Assembly (NCBI GenBank): GCA_038223055.1
Contig: JBBRHF010000139.1
Location: 1 to 11,919, forward strand
DNA: 11,919 nt
From: JBBRHF01 sp038223055
Lineage (GTDB): Bacteria > Actinomycetota > Actinomycetes > JACCUZ01
Reading direction: 5' to 3'
Below the pieces are notes generated by a model. It had not been told where the DNA came from. It worked only from the letters and a program-made list of their open reading frames with translations, and searched no databases. Below, one piece after another: positions 6,027-11,919 of the stretch (position 1 is the stretch's first letter; each line of letters starts with the position of its first letter). The position numbers and the translations under genes were made by a program.

Positions 6027-6965
6027 TCAGTCGAACGTCTCCAGCGCCACCAGCTGGGGATCGGCGCCCTTGGTGAGGTGCAACACGGCGAATGCGCCCT
6101 TGGTGAGGGTCACGTCCGGACCTACCAGCCCGAAGGACGCCAGCGTGTCGGTGAGGGCGGGCATCGTCTTTCGCTGGGTGGACACCACGCACGCGCGCGG
6201 CGCCGTCACGATCTCGATCAGCCGCTTCGCCGCGTCCTCGGGCGCGGCGCGGTAGCCGTCCTCGGACAGCAGCGGCTCCTCCACCACGGCGACGCCGGCC
6301 CGCTCGGCGAACGGCTCGATGGTCTCGAGGCAGCGCCGGGTGTCGGCCGAATGAACGGCTGTGACGCCGTAGAGCGCGAGGAGCCCCGCCAGCCGCTTGG
6401 CCTGCCGGCGTCCCTTCGGGTCCAGCGGCCGCTCGCCGTCCGGCCCCTTCCACCGCTTGCGGCTGCCGGCACTGGCATGGCGTACGACGATGACCGCGCG
6501 GGTCGCTCGGGGGTCGCGGGTGAGCTCGTGGACAACGTGCTGGTCGTGCCCCGCGGGCATCAGCTCCACCGCCTCCTCCGGCGGGAGCCAGCGCAACTCG
6601 TCCACCTCGTCGTTGGCGACGAACCCGTTGCCCCCGCTGGCGATCTGCATGGCCCAATAGAGCACCCGCTTGGGCCGGCCGCCGACCTTGTAGCGGATCT
6701 CGCCCAGCGGCCGGCCGACCGGCCCGCCGAGCCCGGTCTCCTCGCCCACCTCGCGCACCGCTGCCAGCAGCGGGTGCTCGCCCCGGTGCAGCTTGCCTTT
6801 GGGCGCCGACCACTCGTCATAGCGCGGCCGGTGGACCAGCGCAACCTCGACGACGGCGCCCCTGTCGACCTCGGCGTCCCTGTCGACCTCGACGTCCCTG
6901 TCGCCCTCGACGTCCCTGTCGCCCGACCGCCACAGAACGCCGCCCGCCGCCTCGATCGCCGGCAT
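6027..6965 (-). CDS. mutT1: MutT1-like Nudix hydrolase fused to a histidine phosphatase
   Basis: This two-domain protein of 312 residues resembles mycobacterial MutT1, which removes oxidised nucleotides such as 8-oxo-dGTP and hydrolyses dinucleoside polyphosphates (family knowledge). The Nudix box spans about residues 57-79 and fits the rule: GKLHRGE, then REVGEETGL. The histidine-phosphatase half begins near residue 158, with catalytic RHA at 162-164 and RPLDPKGRRQA. As I recall for MutT1, the usual second histidine motif is replaced by a STQRKTMPAL-type segment. The start codon at 6965 lies two bases after the ppk stop (TGAGGATG), so the pair is probably translationally coupled. The same pair is known in mycobacteria. 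Residues 16-35 are a minisatellite-coded Asp-Arg-Asp-Val-Glu repeat within the first Nudix beta hairpin. The frame is open far upstream (to 7808), but that part is antisense-like noise over ppk. Confidence 0.92.
   Translation of the reverse strand: MPAIEAAGGVLWRSGDRDVEGDRDVEVDRDAEVDRGAVVEVALVHRPRYDEWSAPKGKLHRGEHPLLAAVREVGEETGLGGPVGRPLGEIRYKVGGRPKRVLYWAMQIASGGNGFVANDEVDELRWLPPEEAVELMPAGHDQHVVHELTRDPRATRAVIVVRHASAGSRKRWKGPDGERPLDPKGRRQAKRLAGLLALYGVTAVHSADTRRCLETIEPFAERAGVAVVEEPLLSEDGYRAAPEDAAKRLIEIVTAPRACVVSTQRKTMPALTDTLASFGLVGPDVTLTKGAFAVLHLTKGADPQLVALETFD
6860..6926 (-). repeat. 18-bp coding minisatellite inside the Nudix domain
   Basis: Three full 18-bp units start at 6860, 6878 and 6896, with a partial fourth from 6914. 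The plus-strand form is CCCTGTCGACCTCGACGT. On the coding strand they give repeated Asp-Arg-Asp-(Val/Ala)-Glu-Val. Copies differ by one or two bases and the frame is kept. The repeat lies between the first strand (GGVLWRSG) and the second (VEVALVHRP) of the Nudix fold. Confidence 0.92.
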
Positions 6966-6967
6966 CC

Positions 6968-9163
6968 TCACGCCGTTTCGCTGGCGGGGACGTGCCGGTC
7001 CTCGACCATCCGGGCGATGAGCTCCTCCTGGTAGTCGATCAGCCCCTCGCCCTCGGGGCGGCGCCAGATGCCGTCCCCGCCGAGGTCCCAGTGCGAGGTC
7101 GCCGCGGACCAGGCCAGCGCGAGCAGCCCGTCCAGCTCGGCCCGGGCCTTCGGGTCGCGGACCCGCACCAGCGCCTCGACCCGCCGGTCCAGGTTGCGGT
7201 CCATGATGTCGGCGCTGCCGATCAGATAGACGGGGTCGCCGGCATTGACGAAACGGAAGACCCGCGAGTGCTCGAGGAAACGCCCGAGGATGCTGCGGAC
7301 CTGGATGCCTTCGGACAGGCCGGGCACGCCGGGGCGCAGCGTGCACATGCCGCGGATCAGCAGTTCGACGGGGACACCGGCCTGCGACGCCTCGTAGAGC
7401 AGGTCGATGACCTCCTCGTCGACGAGGCTGTTGACCTTGATCGAGACCCCGGCCGGCACACCCTCGGAGGCGTTCTCGATCTCCCGGCGGATGAGATCCT
7501 CGATGCCGCTGCGCACGGTGTCCGGCGCCACGAGCAGCGTGTCGTAGCCGGCGCGGCGGGTGTAGCCGGACAGGTGGTTGAACAGGTCGGCCACGTCGGC
7601 CCCCACGTCGGGGTCGGTGGTGAGCAGCCCGAAGTCCTCGTAGATACGCGCGGTCTTGGGGTGGTAGTTGCCGGTGCCGACGTGGACGTAGCGGCGCAGC
7701 CCGCCGCTCTTCTCGGAGCGTACGACGAGGACCAGCTTGCAGTGGGTCTTGAGTCCCACGATGCCGTAGACCACGTGGCAGCCCGCTTCCTCCAGCTTGC
7801 GGGCCCACCGGATGTTCGCCTGCTCGTCAAAGCGCGCCTTGATCTCGACCACCACCAGCACCTGCTTGCCCGCGTTGGCGGCGTCGATGAGGGCGTCCAC
7901 GATCGGGGACTTGCCGCTGGTGCGATAGAGCGAGAGCTTGATCGCCTGCACGGCCGGGTCGACGGCGGCCTGCTCGATGAATGCCTGCACGCTGCTGGAA
8001 AACGAGTCGTAGGGGTGGTGCAGCAAGATGTCGCCGGACCGCAGCGCGGCGAAGATGTCGGCAGGCTTGCCGTCGTTGGTCCGCAGCGCCGGGTGAGTCG
8101 CCGGCATGAAATCGGGGTAGCTCAGGTCGGGCAGGTCGAGGTCGGCGACCGGCCACAGGCCGGCCAGGTCGAGCGGCGCCGGGACTCGATAGACCTCCTG
8201 GCGGTTGACGCCGAGTTCGCGCACGAGCAGGTTGAGCACCCGGTCGCTCATCGCGCCGTCGACCTCGAGTCGGACGGGGACGCCGAACCGGCGCCGGGAC
8301 AGCTCGCGCTCGAGGGCGTGCAGCAGGTCGTCGGCGTCGGCGTCGACGTCGAGGTCCTCGTTGCGGGTGACCCGGAAGGTGGACGCTTCCAGCATCTCCA
8401 GTCCCGGGAACAGCTGCGGCAGGTGGGCCTCGATCACGTCCTCCAGCGGCACGAAGCGACGCACCGTGTCGTCGGTCGCGACGAATCGGGGCAGCATCGG
8501 CGGCACCTTGATCCGGGCGAAGTGCGTCCCGCGCTCGGGGTCACGCACGAGCACGGCCAGGTTCAGGGACAGGCCGGAGATGTAGGGAAACGGGTGCGCC
8601 GGGTCGACGGCGAGGGGCGTGAGCACGGGATAGATCCGCTCGTCGAACAGGGTCTGCATCCGCCTCACCTCCCCGGCGGCGAGGTCCCCCCAGCGCACGA
8701 TCTCGACCCCGACCTCGGCCAGGGTCGGCACGATCTTGTCGGCGAAGCACCGGCCGTGCTCCTCGACCAGCGTGTGTGCCCGCTCGGCGATGGTGTCGAG
8801 GCGTTCGCGAGGTGTCGCCCCGGACGAGCCGCGCGTCGTGATGCCGGCGGCGACCCGGCGCCGCAGCGCGGCGACCCGCACCATGAAGAACTCGTCCAGG
8901 TTGCGGGCGAAGATGGCCGCGAACCGCACCCGCTCCAGCAGCGGCACCTGCTCATCGAGCATAAGTTCGAGCACCCGGCCGTTGAAGTCCAGCCAGCTCG
9001 CCGTGCGGTCCAGGAAGCGGTCGGCCGGCAACCGGGCGCCCTCGAGTTGGGACGCGATCGGTGCCCGGATCGCGTCCTCGATCTCCTCGGCGCTCTCGTC
9101 GGCGAACCGCGGCGGGTCGGGCTCGGTGTCGATGCTGGGGCCGGCGCCGGGTGGGGGGTTCAT
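6968..9163 (-). CDS. ppk: Polyphosphate kinase 1
   Basis: This enzyme of about 731 residues makes polyphosphate from the gamma-phosphate of ATP, reversibly. All four PPK1 domains are present: a helical N domain with SWLDFNGRVLELMLDE and FARNLDEFFMVRVA; a head domain; and two phospholipase-D-like C domains. The phosphorylated histidine is His474 in GLKTHCKL and the second active-site histidine is His632 in FLEHSRVFRF. HVGTGNYHPKTARIYEDFG and SADIMDRNLDRRVE are also conserved. The ATG at 9163 (MNPPPGAG) follows a weak GGAA site and gives a normal family length. The frame stays open to 9313, and an in-frame ATG lies at 9196, but that extension is Cys- and Arg-rich and crosses the promoter region. 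The gene leads a two-gene unit with mutT1, and a PHO-box-like repeat lies upstream. Confidence 0.96.
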   Translation of the reverse strand: MNPPPGAGPSIDTEPDPPRFADESAEEIEDAIRAPIASQLEGARLPADRFLDRTASWLDFNGRVLELMLDEQVPLLERVRFAAIFARNLDEFFMVRVAALRRRVAAGITTRGSSGATPRERLDTIAERAHTLVEEHGRCFADKIVPTLAEVGVEIVRWGDLAAGEVRRMQTLFDERIYPVLTPLAVDPAHPFPYISGLSLNLAVLVRDPERGTHFARIKVPPMLPRFVATDDTVRRFVPLEDVIEAHLPQLFPGLEMLEASTFRVTRNEDLDVDADADDLLHALERELSRRRFGVPVRLEVDGAMSDRVLNLLVRELGVNRQEVYRVPAPLDLAGLWPVADLDLPDLSYPDFMPATHPALRTNDGKPADIFAALRSGDILLHHPYDSFSSSVQAFIEQAAVDPAVQAIKLSLYRTSGKSPIVDALIDAANAGKQVLVVVEIKARFDEQANIRWARKLEEAGCHVVYGIVGLKTHCKLVLVVRSEKSGGLRRYVHVGTGNYHPKTARIYEDFGLLTTDPDVGADVADLFNHLSGYTRRAGYDTLLVAPDTVRSGIEDLIRREIENASEGVPAGVSIKVNSLVDEEVIDLLYEASQAGVPVELLIRGMCTLRPGVPGLSEGIQVRSILGRFLEHSRVFRFVNAGDPVYLIGSADIMDRNLDRRVEALVRVRDPKARAELDGLLALAWSAATSHWDLGGDGIWRRPEGEGLIDYQEELIARMVEDRHVPASETA

Positions 9164-9248
9164 GAGGTCGTTCCGGTCATGGCACCAGCCTGTCATGCCG
9201 CGGCGCCCGACCCGTCCACGATGAGGAGCGGACGAGGCCCGGGTGGCC

Positions 9249-9281
9249 GTAAGATGAACAAAAAATGTACGGAAGGCGAAC
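9249..9281 (-). promoter_or_regulatory. Candidate PHO box upstream of ppk (three 11-bp direct repeats)
   Basis: Read on the minus strand, 9281 to 9249 is three contiguous 11-base units: GTTCGCCTTCC, GTACATTTTTT and GTTCATCTTAC. Actinobacterial PHO boxes are 11-base direct repeats beginning GTTCACC. Units one and three match that heptamer at six of seven bases; the middle unit matches at four. The site lies 86 bases upstream of the ppk start and on its strand, in the most AT-rich stretch of the area. TACATT (9264-9269) may serve as a -10. PhoP control of ppk under phosphate limitation is known in Streptomyces; here it is inferred. Confidence 0.45.
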
Positions 9282-9353
9282 AACGGGCATGGACACGCCA
9301 GACTTGCGCCCATTCGGCCGAGGGGGCGCTAGGCGGCACGTCGCACGGCTGAG

Positions 9354-9375
9354 ACAATTGTTGGGTGACGTCACC
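9354..9375. promoter_or_regulatory. Two adjacent palindromes at the start of the small helical protein gene
   Basis: ACAATTGT (9354-9361) and GGTGACGTCACC (9364-9375) are both perfect palindromes, separated by two bases. The second overlaps the candidate GTG start at 9365. GACAAT (9353-9358) would be a passable -10 for a leaderless transcript starting at that GTG. If translation instead begins at the ATG at 9404, both palindromes lie in the leader and could be an operator. The palindromes are certain; their use is not. Confidence 0.35.
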
Positions 9376-9604
9376 TGCTGTCCAGCCCGATCAATCACCG
9401 ATCATGGTAACCCCCGACCCCCACACGGTCGACGAGCTCTCCGAGTCGGTCCAGGCTCACCTCGGCGACATGCTGACCGGTCGTGACGTCCCCCTGCTGG
9501 TCCGCACGATTCTGGACGACATGACTCCGCTCACGGTGCGCACCTACCTCCCGGTCCTGGTGGAGCGTCGCGTCCGCGAGCATTTGCAGGACAGCTCGGC
9601 CTGA
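9365..9604 (+). CDS. Small three-helix-bundle (DUF3562-like) protein
   Basis: This 79-residue protein has three predicted helices: about residues 19-36 (HTVDELSESVQAHLGDML), 41-53 (DVPLLVRTILDDM) and 57-75, ending in VRTYLPVLVERRVREHL. That last segment resembles the motif of the small actinobacterial proteins named for a three-helix-bundle dimerisation domain, often written as RDFVPVLVERRAR. Their function is not known to me. The GTG at 9365 has no binding site and may be leaderless. ATG 9404 (MVTPDPHTVDE) would give 66 residues and leave the palindromes outside the gene. It diverges from ppk across about 200 bases and converges on csrA. It is probably a cytoplasmic protein-protein contact module. 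Confidence 0.7.
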   Translation: MTSPAVQPDQSPIMVTPDPHTVDELSESVQAHLGDMLTGRDVPLLVRTILDDMTPLTVRTYLPVLVERRVREHLQDSSA

Positions 9605-9635
9605 CCGCCCCTGCCGGTCCGCTGCGACGGGTCAG
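9601..9635. terminator. Weak inverted repeat between convergent genes
   Basis: CTGACC (9601-9606) and GGTCAG (9630-9635) can pair across a 23-base loop. They include the stop codons of both convergent genes, so part of the symmetry is simply TGA facing TCA. There is no T-run. A shared terminator is possible but poorly supported. Confidence 0.15.
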
Positions 9636-9952
9636 GTGGGGTTGGGCGCCCGGGGTGGGGCAGGTTTCGGCGGCCCTGGTGTGGGCGGCGCGGGAGTCGG
9701 CGGCGCGGGAGTCGGCGGCGGAGCGGAACCGGCGAGCAGGCTGCTCAACGCGGCGGCGGCCGTGTCATCGGCCTGGGCGGCGGCGCGGTTCTCTTCCTGC
9801 AGTTTGCGATAGACCTCTTCGCGGTGCACCCGCACGGTGCGCGGCGCGTCGATGCCCACCCGCACGGTGTCGCCGTGCACCTCGAGGACCGTGACGACGA
9901 CGTCGTCGCCGATATTGATGCTTTCGCCTGGACGGCGGCTGAGGACCAGCAC
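9632..9952 (-). CDS. csrA: CsrA-type RNA-binding regulator with proline-rich tail
   Basis: CsrA binds GGA motifs in mRNA leaders as a dimer and blocks or stabilises translation; in many flagellated bacteria it represses flagellin and is held by FliW (family knowledge). The core is intact: LVLSRRPGESINIGDDVV, then VLEVHGDTVRVGIDAPRTV and VHREEVYRKLQEE, with the RNA-contacting Arg44. The GTG start at 9952 is set by a strong AGGAG site six bases upstream and by the family's (M)LVLSRR N terminus. The frame stays open to 10531, but that part is antisense-like. At 106 residues it is longer than the usual 60-80: after about residue 70 comes an Ala-rich helix and a Pro-Thr-Pro-Ala-Pro repeat tail. 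No fliW or flagellin gene is adjacent. TATGCT on the minus strand (9993-9998) is a possible -10. Confidence 0.92.
   Translation of the reverse strand: MLVLSRRPGESINIGDDVVVTVLEVHGDTVRVGIDAPRTVRVHREEVYRKLQEENRAAAQADDTAAAALSSLLAGSAPPPTPAPPTPAPPTPGPPKPAPPRAPNPT
9669..9713 (-). repeat. 15-bp coding minisatellite in the csrA tail
   Basis: Two identical 15-bp units (9684-9698 and 9699-9713, GGCGGCGCGGGAGTC on the plus strand) follow a diverged copy at 9669-9683. In the csrA frame they code Pro-Pro-Thr-Pro-Ala. The reading frame is kept. Confidence 0.85.
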
Positions 9953-10091
9953 CGGCGCTCCTCTTCCATGATCACGACGGATGTCGACCCCGAGCATAGG
10001 CGAGTGCTGCCCGGCCGGAGACATCCTCGGTGCTATGAGGCACGCACGACTCCCGCCACGACAGGGTGCACTCGGAACCGCGTGGGGCCGC

Positions 10092-11225
10092 TCAGAACGG
10101 TGGCTCGACGGACGCTGGCTCGACGGACGCTGGCTCGACGGACGGTGGCTCGACGGACGGTCGCTGGGGAGGCGGCGGTCTGTCCGGCGGGAATCCGCCT
10201 GGCCGTGCCTTATCCCGTGGCTCGGAATGCAGCCGTGCCTCAGGACGGTGGGTGTCCGGTGCTGACGGGTCGGGTGCTGCCCGGTTGGGTGCTGTCCGGT
10301 CGGGTGGTTGCCAGTCGGGCATGACGGTGGCTGGGGGCACCGTGTAGGTCCTGCCGAGGGGGCTGGTGATGTGTTCGGTGCCGTCGGGGTCCACGGTGTG
10401 TTTCCAGTGGCCGTGGGTTTTGGCGTTGTGGTGTTGGCGGCAGCGGGGGCAGAGATCTTTGCGTGTGGTTTCTCCGCCGCCGCGGTCGCAGTAGCAGCCG
10501 CAGCCGTCCCCGGAACTGTCGTCAGCACCACCGTCGCCTGCGGACCTGTCGCCGTCGGCGTGTTTGTCGTGGTTGAAGTCGACGATGTGGTCCAGGTCGC
10601 AGCGGTAGGAGGGTTGTTCGCAACCGGGCCATCGGCAGGTGGGCATGGCGGCCCGGATGTAGGCGGCGAGGCGGTCGGAGGGTCGGTATCGGTGTCGGCC
10701 GTAGTCCAGGAGTTGCCCGGTCTGGGGGTCGGTGGTGAGTCGGATCCAGTCGGCGTCCCCGGCCAGAGCGCGGGCGAGGTGTGGGGGCAGGGGGCCGTAG
10801 CCGTGTAGTTCGGCGGGGTTGTGGGCCAATCCGAGCAGCGTGGGCAGGTCGATGGTGATGTTCAGTTGCACCGGGGGTCGGGTCGTGGGTGGACGACCCG
10901 GCGGCTGGCCGGGCGGCGCCGGCCTGGGATGTGGCGCGCTGGGGGGTGGAAGGCTGGGCGGGGCGGGTGCGCGGCGGCCCACCGTGCCCGCGCCCTGGCT
11001 GATCTCGGCGTCGTCCTCGCCCGCCCCGACCGTCTCCTGGCTCTGCCTTGCTCCGTCGTCCTCGCGCTGGCCGTCGTCCTCGCGCTGGCCCTCGGGCTCG
11101 TGCTCGCTGTCGTCCTCGCGTTGGTCCCCGGCATCGTGACTGTCAGAGCCAGCGGGGCTCGCGGTCTCGATGTCGGGGTCAGCGGCTCGCGACGGTCTCG
11201 GTCTCGGTCTTGGTGTCGGGGCCGG
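10092..11225 (-). CDS. HNH nuclease half of a DUF222/HNH protein (second frame)
   Basis: This is the C-terminal part of a DUF222/HNH protein. An acidic Gln/Glu/Asp linker and a Pro-rich segment lead to the conserved core: LNITIDLPTLLGLAHNPAEL, YGPLPPHLARALAGD, DPQTGQLLDYGRHRYRPS, then CRWPGC, CDLDHIVDF and LCPRCRQHHNAKTHGHW. The DH and HHNAKTH residues match the HNH metal site. About 50 residues lie between DH and HH, against about 20 in relatives I recall; the extra part is Gly/Asp-rich with a CGCYC cluster. The C terminus ends in four Ser-Val-Glu-Pro repeats. The frame is open up to 11552, but above about 11225 it is a shadow of the other half. There is no ATG between that point and the HNH core, so it needs a frame shift from the upstream half or is part of a broken gene. 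DUF222/HNH genes are multicopy in actinobacteria. Confidence 0.8.
   Translation of the reverse strand, partial: PAPTPRPRPRPSRAADPDIETASPAGSDSHDAGDQREDDSEHEPEGQREDDGQREDDGARQSQETVGAGEDDAEISQGAGTVGRRAPAPPSLPPPSAPHPRPAPPGQPPGRPPTTRPPVQLNITIDLPTLLGLAHNPAELHGYGPLPPHLARALAGDADWIRLTTDPQTGQLLDYGRHRYRPSDRLAAYIRAAMPTCRWPGCEQPSYRCDLDHIVDFNHDKHADGDRSAGDGGADDSSGDGCGCYCDRGGGETTRKDLCPRCRQHHNAKTHGHWKHTVDPDGTEHITSPLGRTYTVPPATVMPDWQPPDRTAPNRAAPDPSAPDTHRPEARLHSEPRDKARPGGFPPDRPPPPQRPSVEPPSVEPASVEPASVEPPF
10101..10160 (-). repeat. 15-bp coding minisatellite at the HNH C terminus
   Basis: Four 15-bp units (TGGCTCGACGGACGC or its GG-ended variant) run without gaps. On the coding strand they give Pro-(Pro/Ala)-Ser-Val-Glu, ending seven bases before the stop codon. 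The first two copies are identical to each other, as are the last two. Confidence 0.92.
11053..11124 (-). repeat. 18-bp coding minisatellite in the HNH linker
   Basis: Units at 11053-11070 and 11071-11088 are identical (CCGTCGTCCTCGCGCTGG). A diverged copy at 11089-11106 and a near copy at 11107-11124 follow. In the HNH frame they code Gln-Arg-Glu-Asp-Asp-Gly. This acidic block links the DUF222 and HNH parts. Confidence 0.9.
11179..11225 (-). other. Frame-change zone between the DUF222 and HNH halves
   Basis: Both frames are open from 11179 to 11552, but protein-like sequence appears to move from the first to the second near 11180-11225. On the minus strand this zone has a short GAGACC-type hexamer repeat followed by CGC TGA C. 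Skipping one base at TGA would continue as Asp-Pro-Asp-Ile-Glu in the HNH frame. The exact point cannot be set because the linker is poorly conserved. Confidence 0.5.
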
Positions 11226-11919
11226 TCGGGCTCGCGGGGTGCTCGGGCTCAGGGTCGGTGTCTGGGAGGGCGCCGAGGACGGCTCGGGCGAGGGCGTCGG
11301 CGCGTAGCGCGGAGATCCCGGGCGGGTCGATCCGCGGGTCGGGGTCATCGGGGTCACCGTGCCGGCCCACCCCGGGTGCCCCGGCGGCCCGGAGGCGGTC
11401 CCGCTCGGTGCGGGCCTGGGCGTTGAGCTCGTTCCACATCTGTTCCATCGTGGTCGCCGGCAACACCGCCCGCAGCTCGGCCATCCCGTCGGGCAGGGCG
11501 AAGCGGTGCACGCAGCGGCCCTTCTTGGCGGTCTCCGCACGCTGCGCGGCACCGACCGGGTCCACCGCGATGATCGCCCGCTTCACCGAGTTCTTGAGCT
11601 GGGCCACCGTCTGGGTCGGGGCTTTGCCCAGCACCCGGTCCTGCACCGCCGCCGCGACCTCGTCGTCCAGGTCGGCCAGGGCGTCCGCGATCACCCCGGC
11701 GTGGCTTTCGGGGATCAGCCCCGCCGCCAACGCATCCCAGGTCGACTCCAGGCGCCCGGTCAACTCCACCGCCCGCTCCACCCGGGAGTAGGCGGTCGAG
11801 GGGGACAACCGCAACGCCATCCCCACCTCGTGGCGGGCCTGGCTGCCTTCCAACCCGAGGTCGCGGGTCGCGTCGACCACCGCCGCCACCGCGACCTCCT
11901 GGCGGGAAGCGACCCAGGA
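11179..11919 (-). CDS. DUF222 half of a DUF222/HNH protein, N terminus beyond the window
   Basis: The frame enters from the right edge without a start codon in view and stops at 11179. Visible are EVGMALRLSPSTAYSRVERAVEL, LESTWDALAAGLIPESHAGVIADAL and LPDGMAELRAVLPATTMEQMWNEL (each read in segments), the usual DUF222 helical pattern. The role of DUF222 is unclear; many such proteins are annotated as HNH endonucleases. After LRADALARAVLGALPD the protein becomes a Thr/Glu-rich linker and meets a TGA, while the HNH half continues in another frame. Joining them needs a +1 step (skip one base), equal to one inserted or two deleted bases. A GTG at 11889 is an internal codon, not a likely start. The gene is either a pseudogene, a sequencing artefact or a case of frameshifting. 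Confidence 0.78.
   Translation of the reverse strand, partial: SWVASRQEVAVAAVVDATRDLGLEGSQARHEVGMALRLSPSTAYSRVERAVELTGRLESTWDALAAGLIPESHAGVIADALADLDDEVAAAVQDRVLGKAPTQTVAQLKNSVKRAIIAVDPVGAAQRAETAKKGRCVHRFALPDGMAELRAVLPATTMEQMWNELNAQARTERDRLRAAGAPGVGRHGDPDDPDPRIDPPGISALRADALARAVLGALPDTDPEPEHPASPTGPDTKTETETVASR

Noticed and set aside
6992..9352. Long plus-strand open frame (786 codons) antisense to ppk
   Set aside because: It has no recognisable motif and is explained by GC-rich codon bias opposite a conserved PPK1 gene.
9177..9398. Small minus-strand open frame (73 codons) upstream of ppk
   Set aside because: It crosses the PHO-box-like site and the start of the divergent gene, and its Cys/Arg/Pro-rich product matches no family I recognise.
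9265..9486. Plus-strand open frame starting at ATG 9265
   Set aside because: It overlaps the three-helix-bundle gene in another frame, has a poly-A stretch instead of a binding site, and its Arg/Pro/Gly content is shadow-like.

Overview
This is a GC-rich window (GC roughly 70% by eye) from an actinobacterium, most likely a motile member of the Nocardioidaceae or a close relative. The pointers are a DUF222/HNH protein, the ppk-mutT1 gene pair known from mycobacteria, a CsrA with the actinobacterial type of core, and a FliN-type motor switch protein. The taxon is an inference from gene content; no rRNA or marker gene is present.

Positions 1-4874 (all minus strand, read right to left) hold a compact signalling operon: a cytoplasmic REC-histidine kinase (4874-3720), a single-domain response regulator (3723-3298), an eight-helix membrane PAS-PAS histidine kinase (3280-752) and an Rcp1-type single-domain response regulator (755-276). 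Two of the junctions are 4-base ATGA overlaps and the third gap is 17 bases, so the genes are probably co-translated. No member has a DNA-binding output domain, so the signal must leave by protein contact. Downstream lie an 18-bp minisatellite (173-298) and, at the very left edge, the start codon of another leftward gene. Its ribosome binding site lies in one arm of a 10-bp inverted repeat.

Positions 4875-6020 hold the 105-bp divergent intergenic region and a rightward, stand-alone fliN-like gene. Its FliN/SpoA domain is joined to an alanine-rich N-terminal domain through a minisatellite-encoded Gln-Pro-Asp linker. Positions 6027-9163 hold the leftward pair ppk and mutT1, separated by 2 bases: polyphosphate kinase 1 and a Nudix plus histidine-phosphatase sanitiser of oxidised nucleotides. 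Upstream of ppk is a run of three 11-bp direct repeats that resembles a PHO box. Positions 9365-9604 encode a small protein of the three-helix-bundle (DUF3562-like) type.

Positions 9632-9952 encode CsrA with a proline-rich tail. The right end (10092-11919) is a DUF222/HNH endonuclease-type gene that runs off the window and is split between two reading frames.

The feature common to the window is a set of short in-frame minisatellites (15- or 18-bp units). They sit in tails or linkers of unrelated genes (fliN, mutT1, csrA, HNH twice) and just after one response regulator. No tRNA, rRNA, insertion sequence or CRISPR array was seen.
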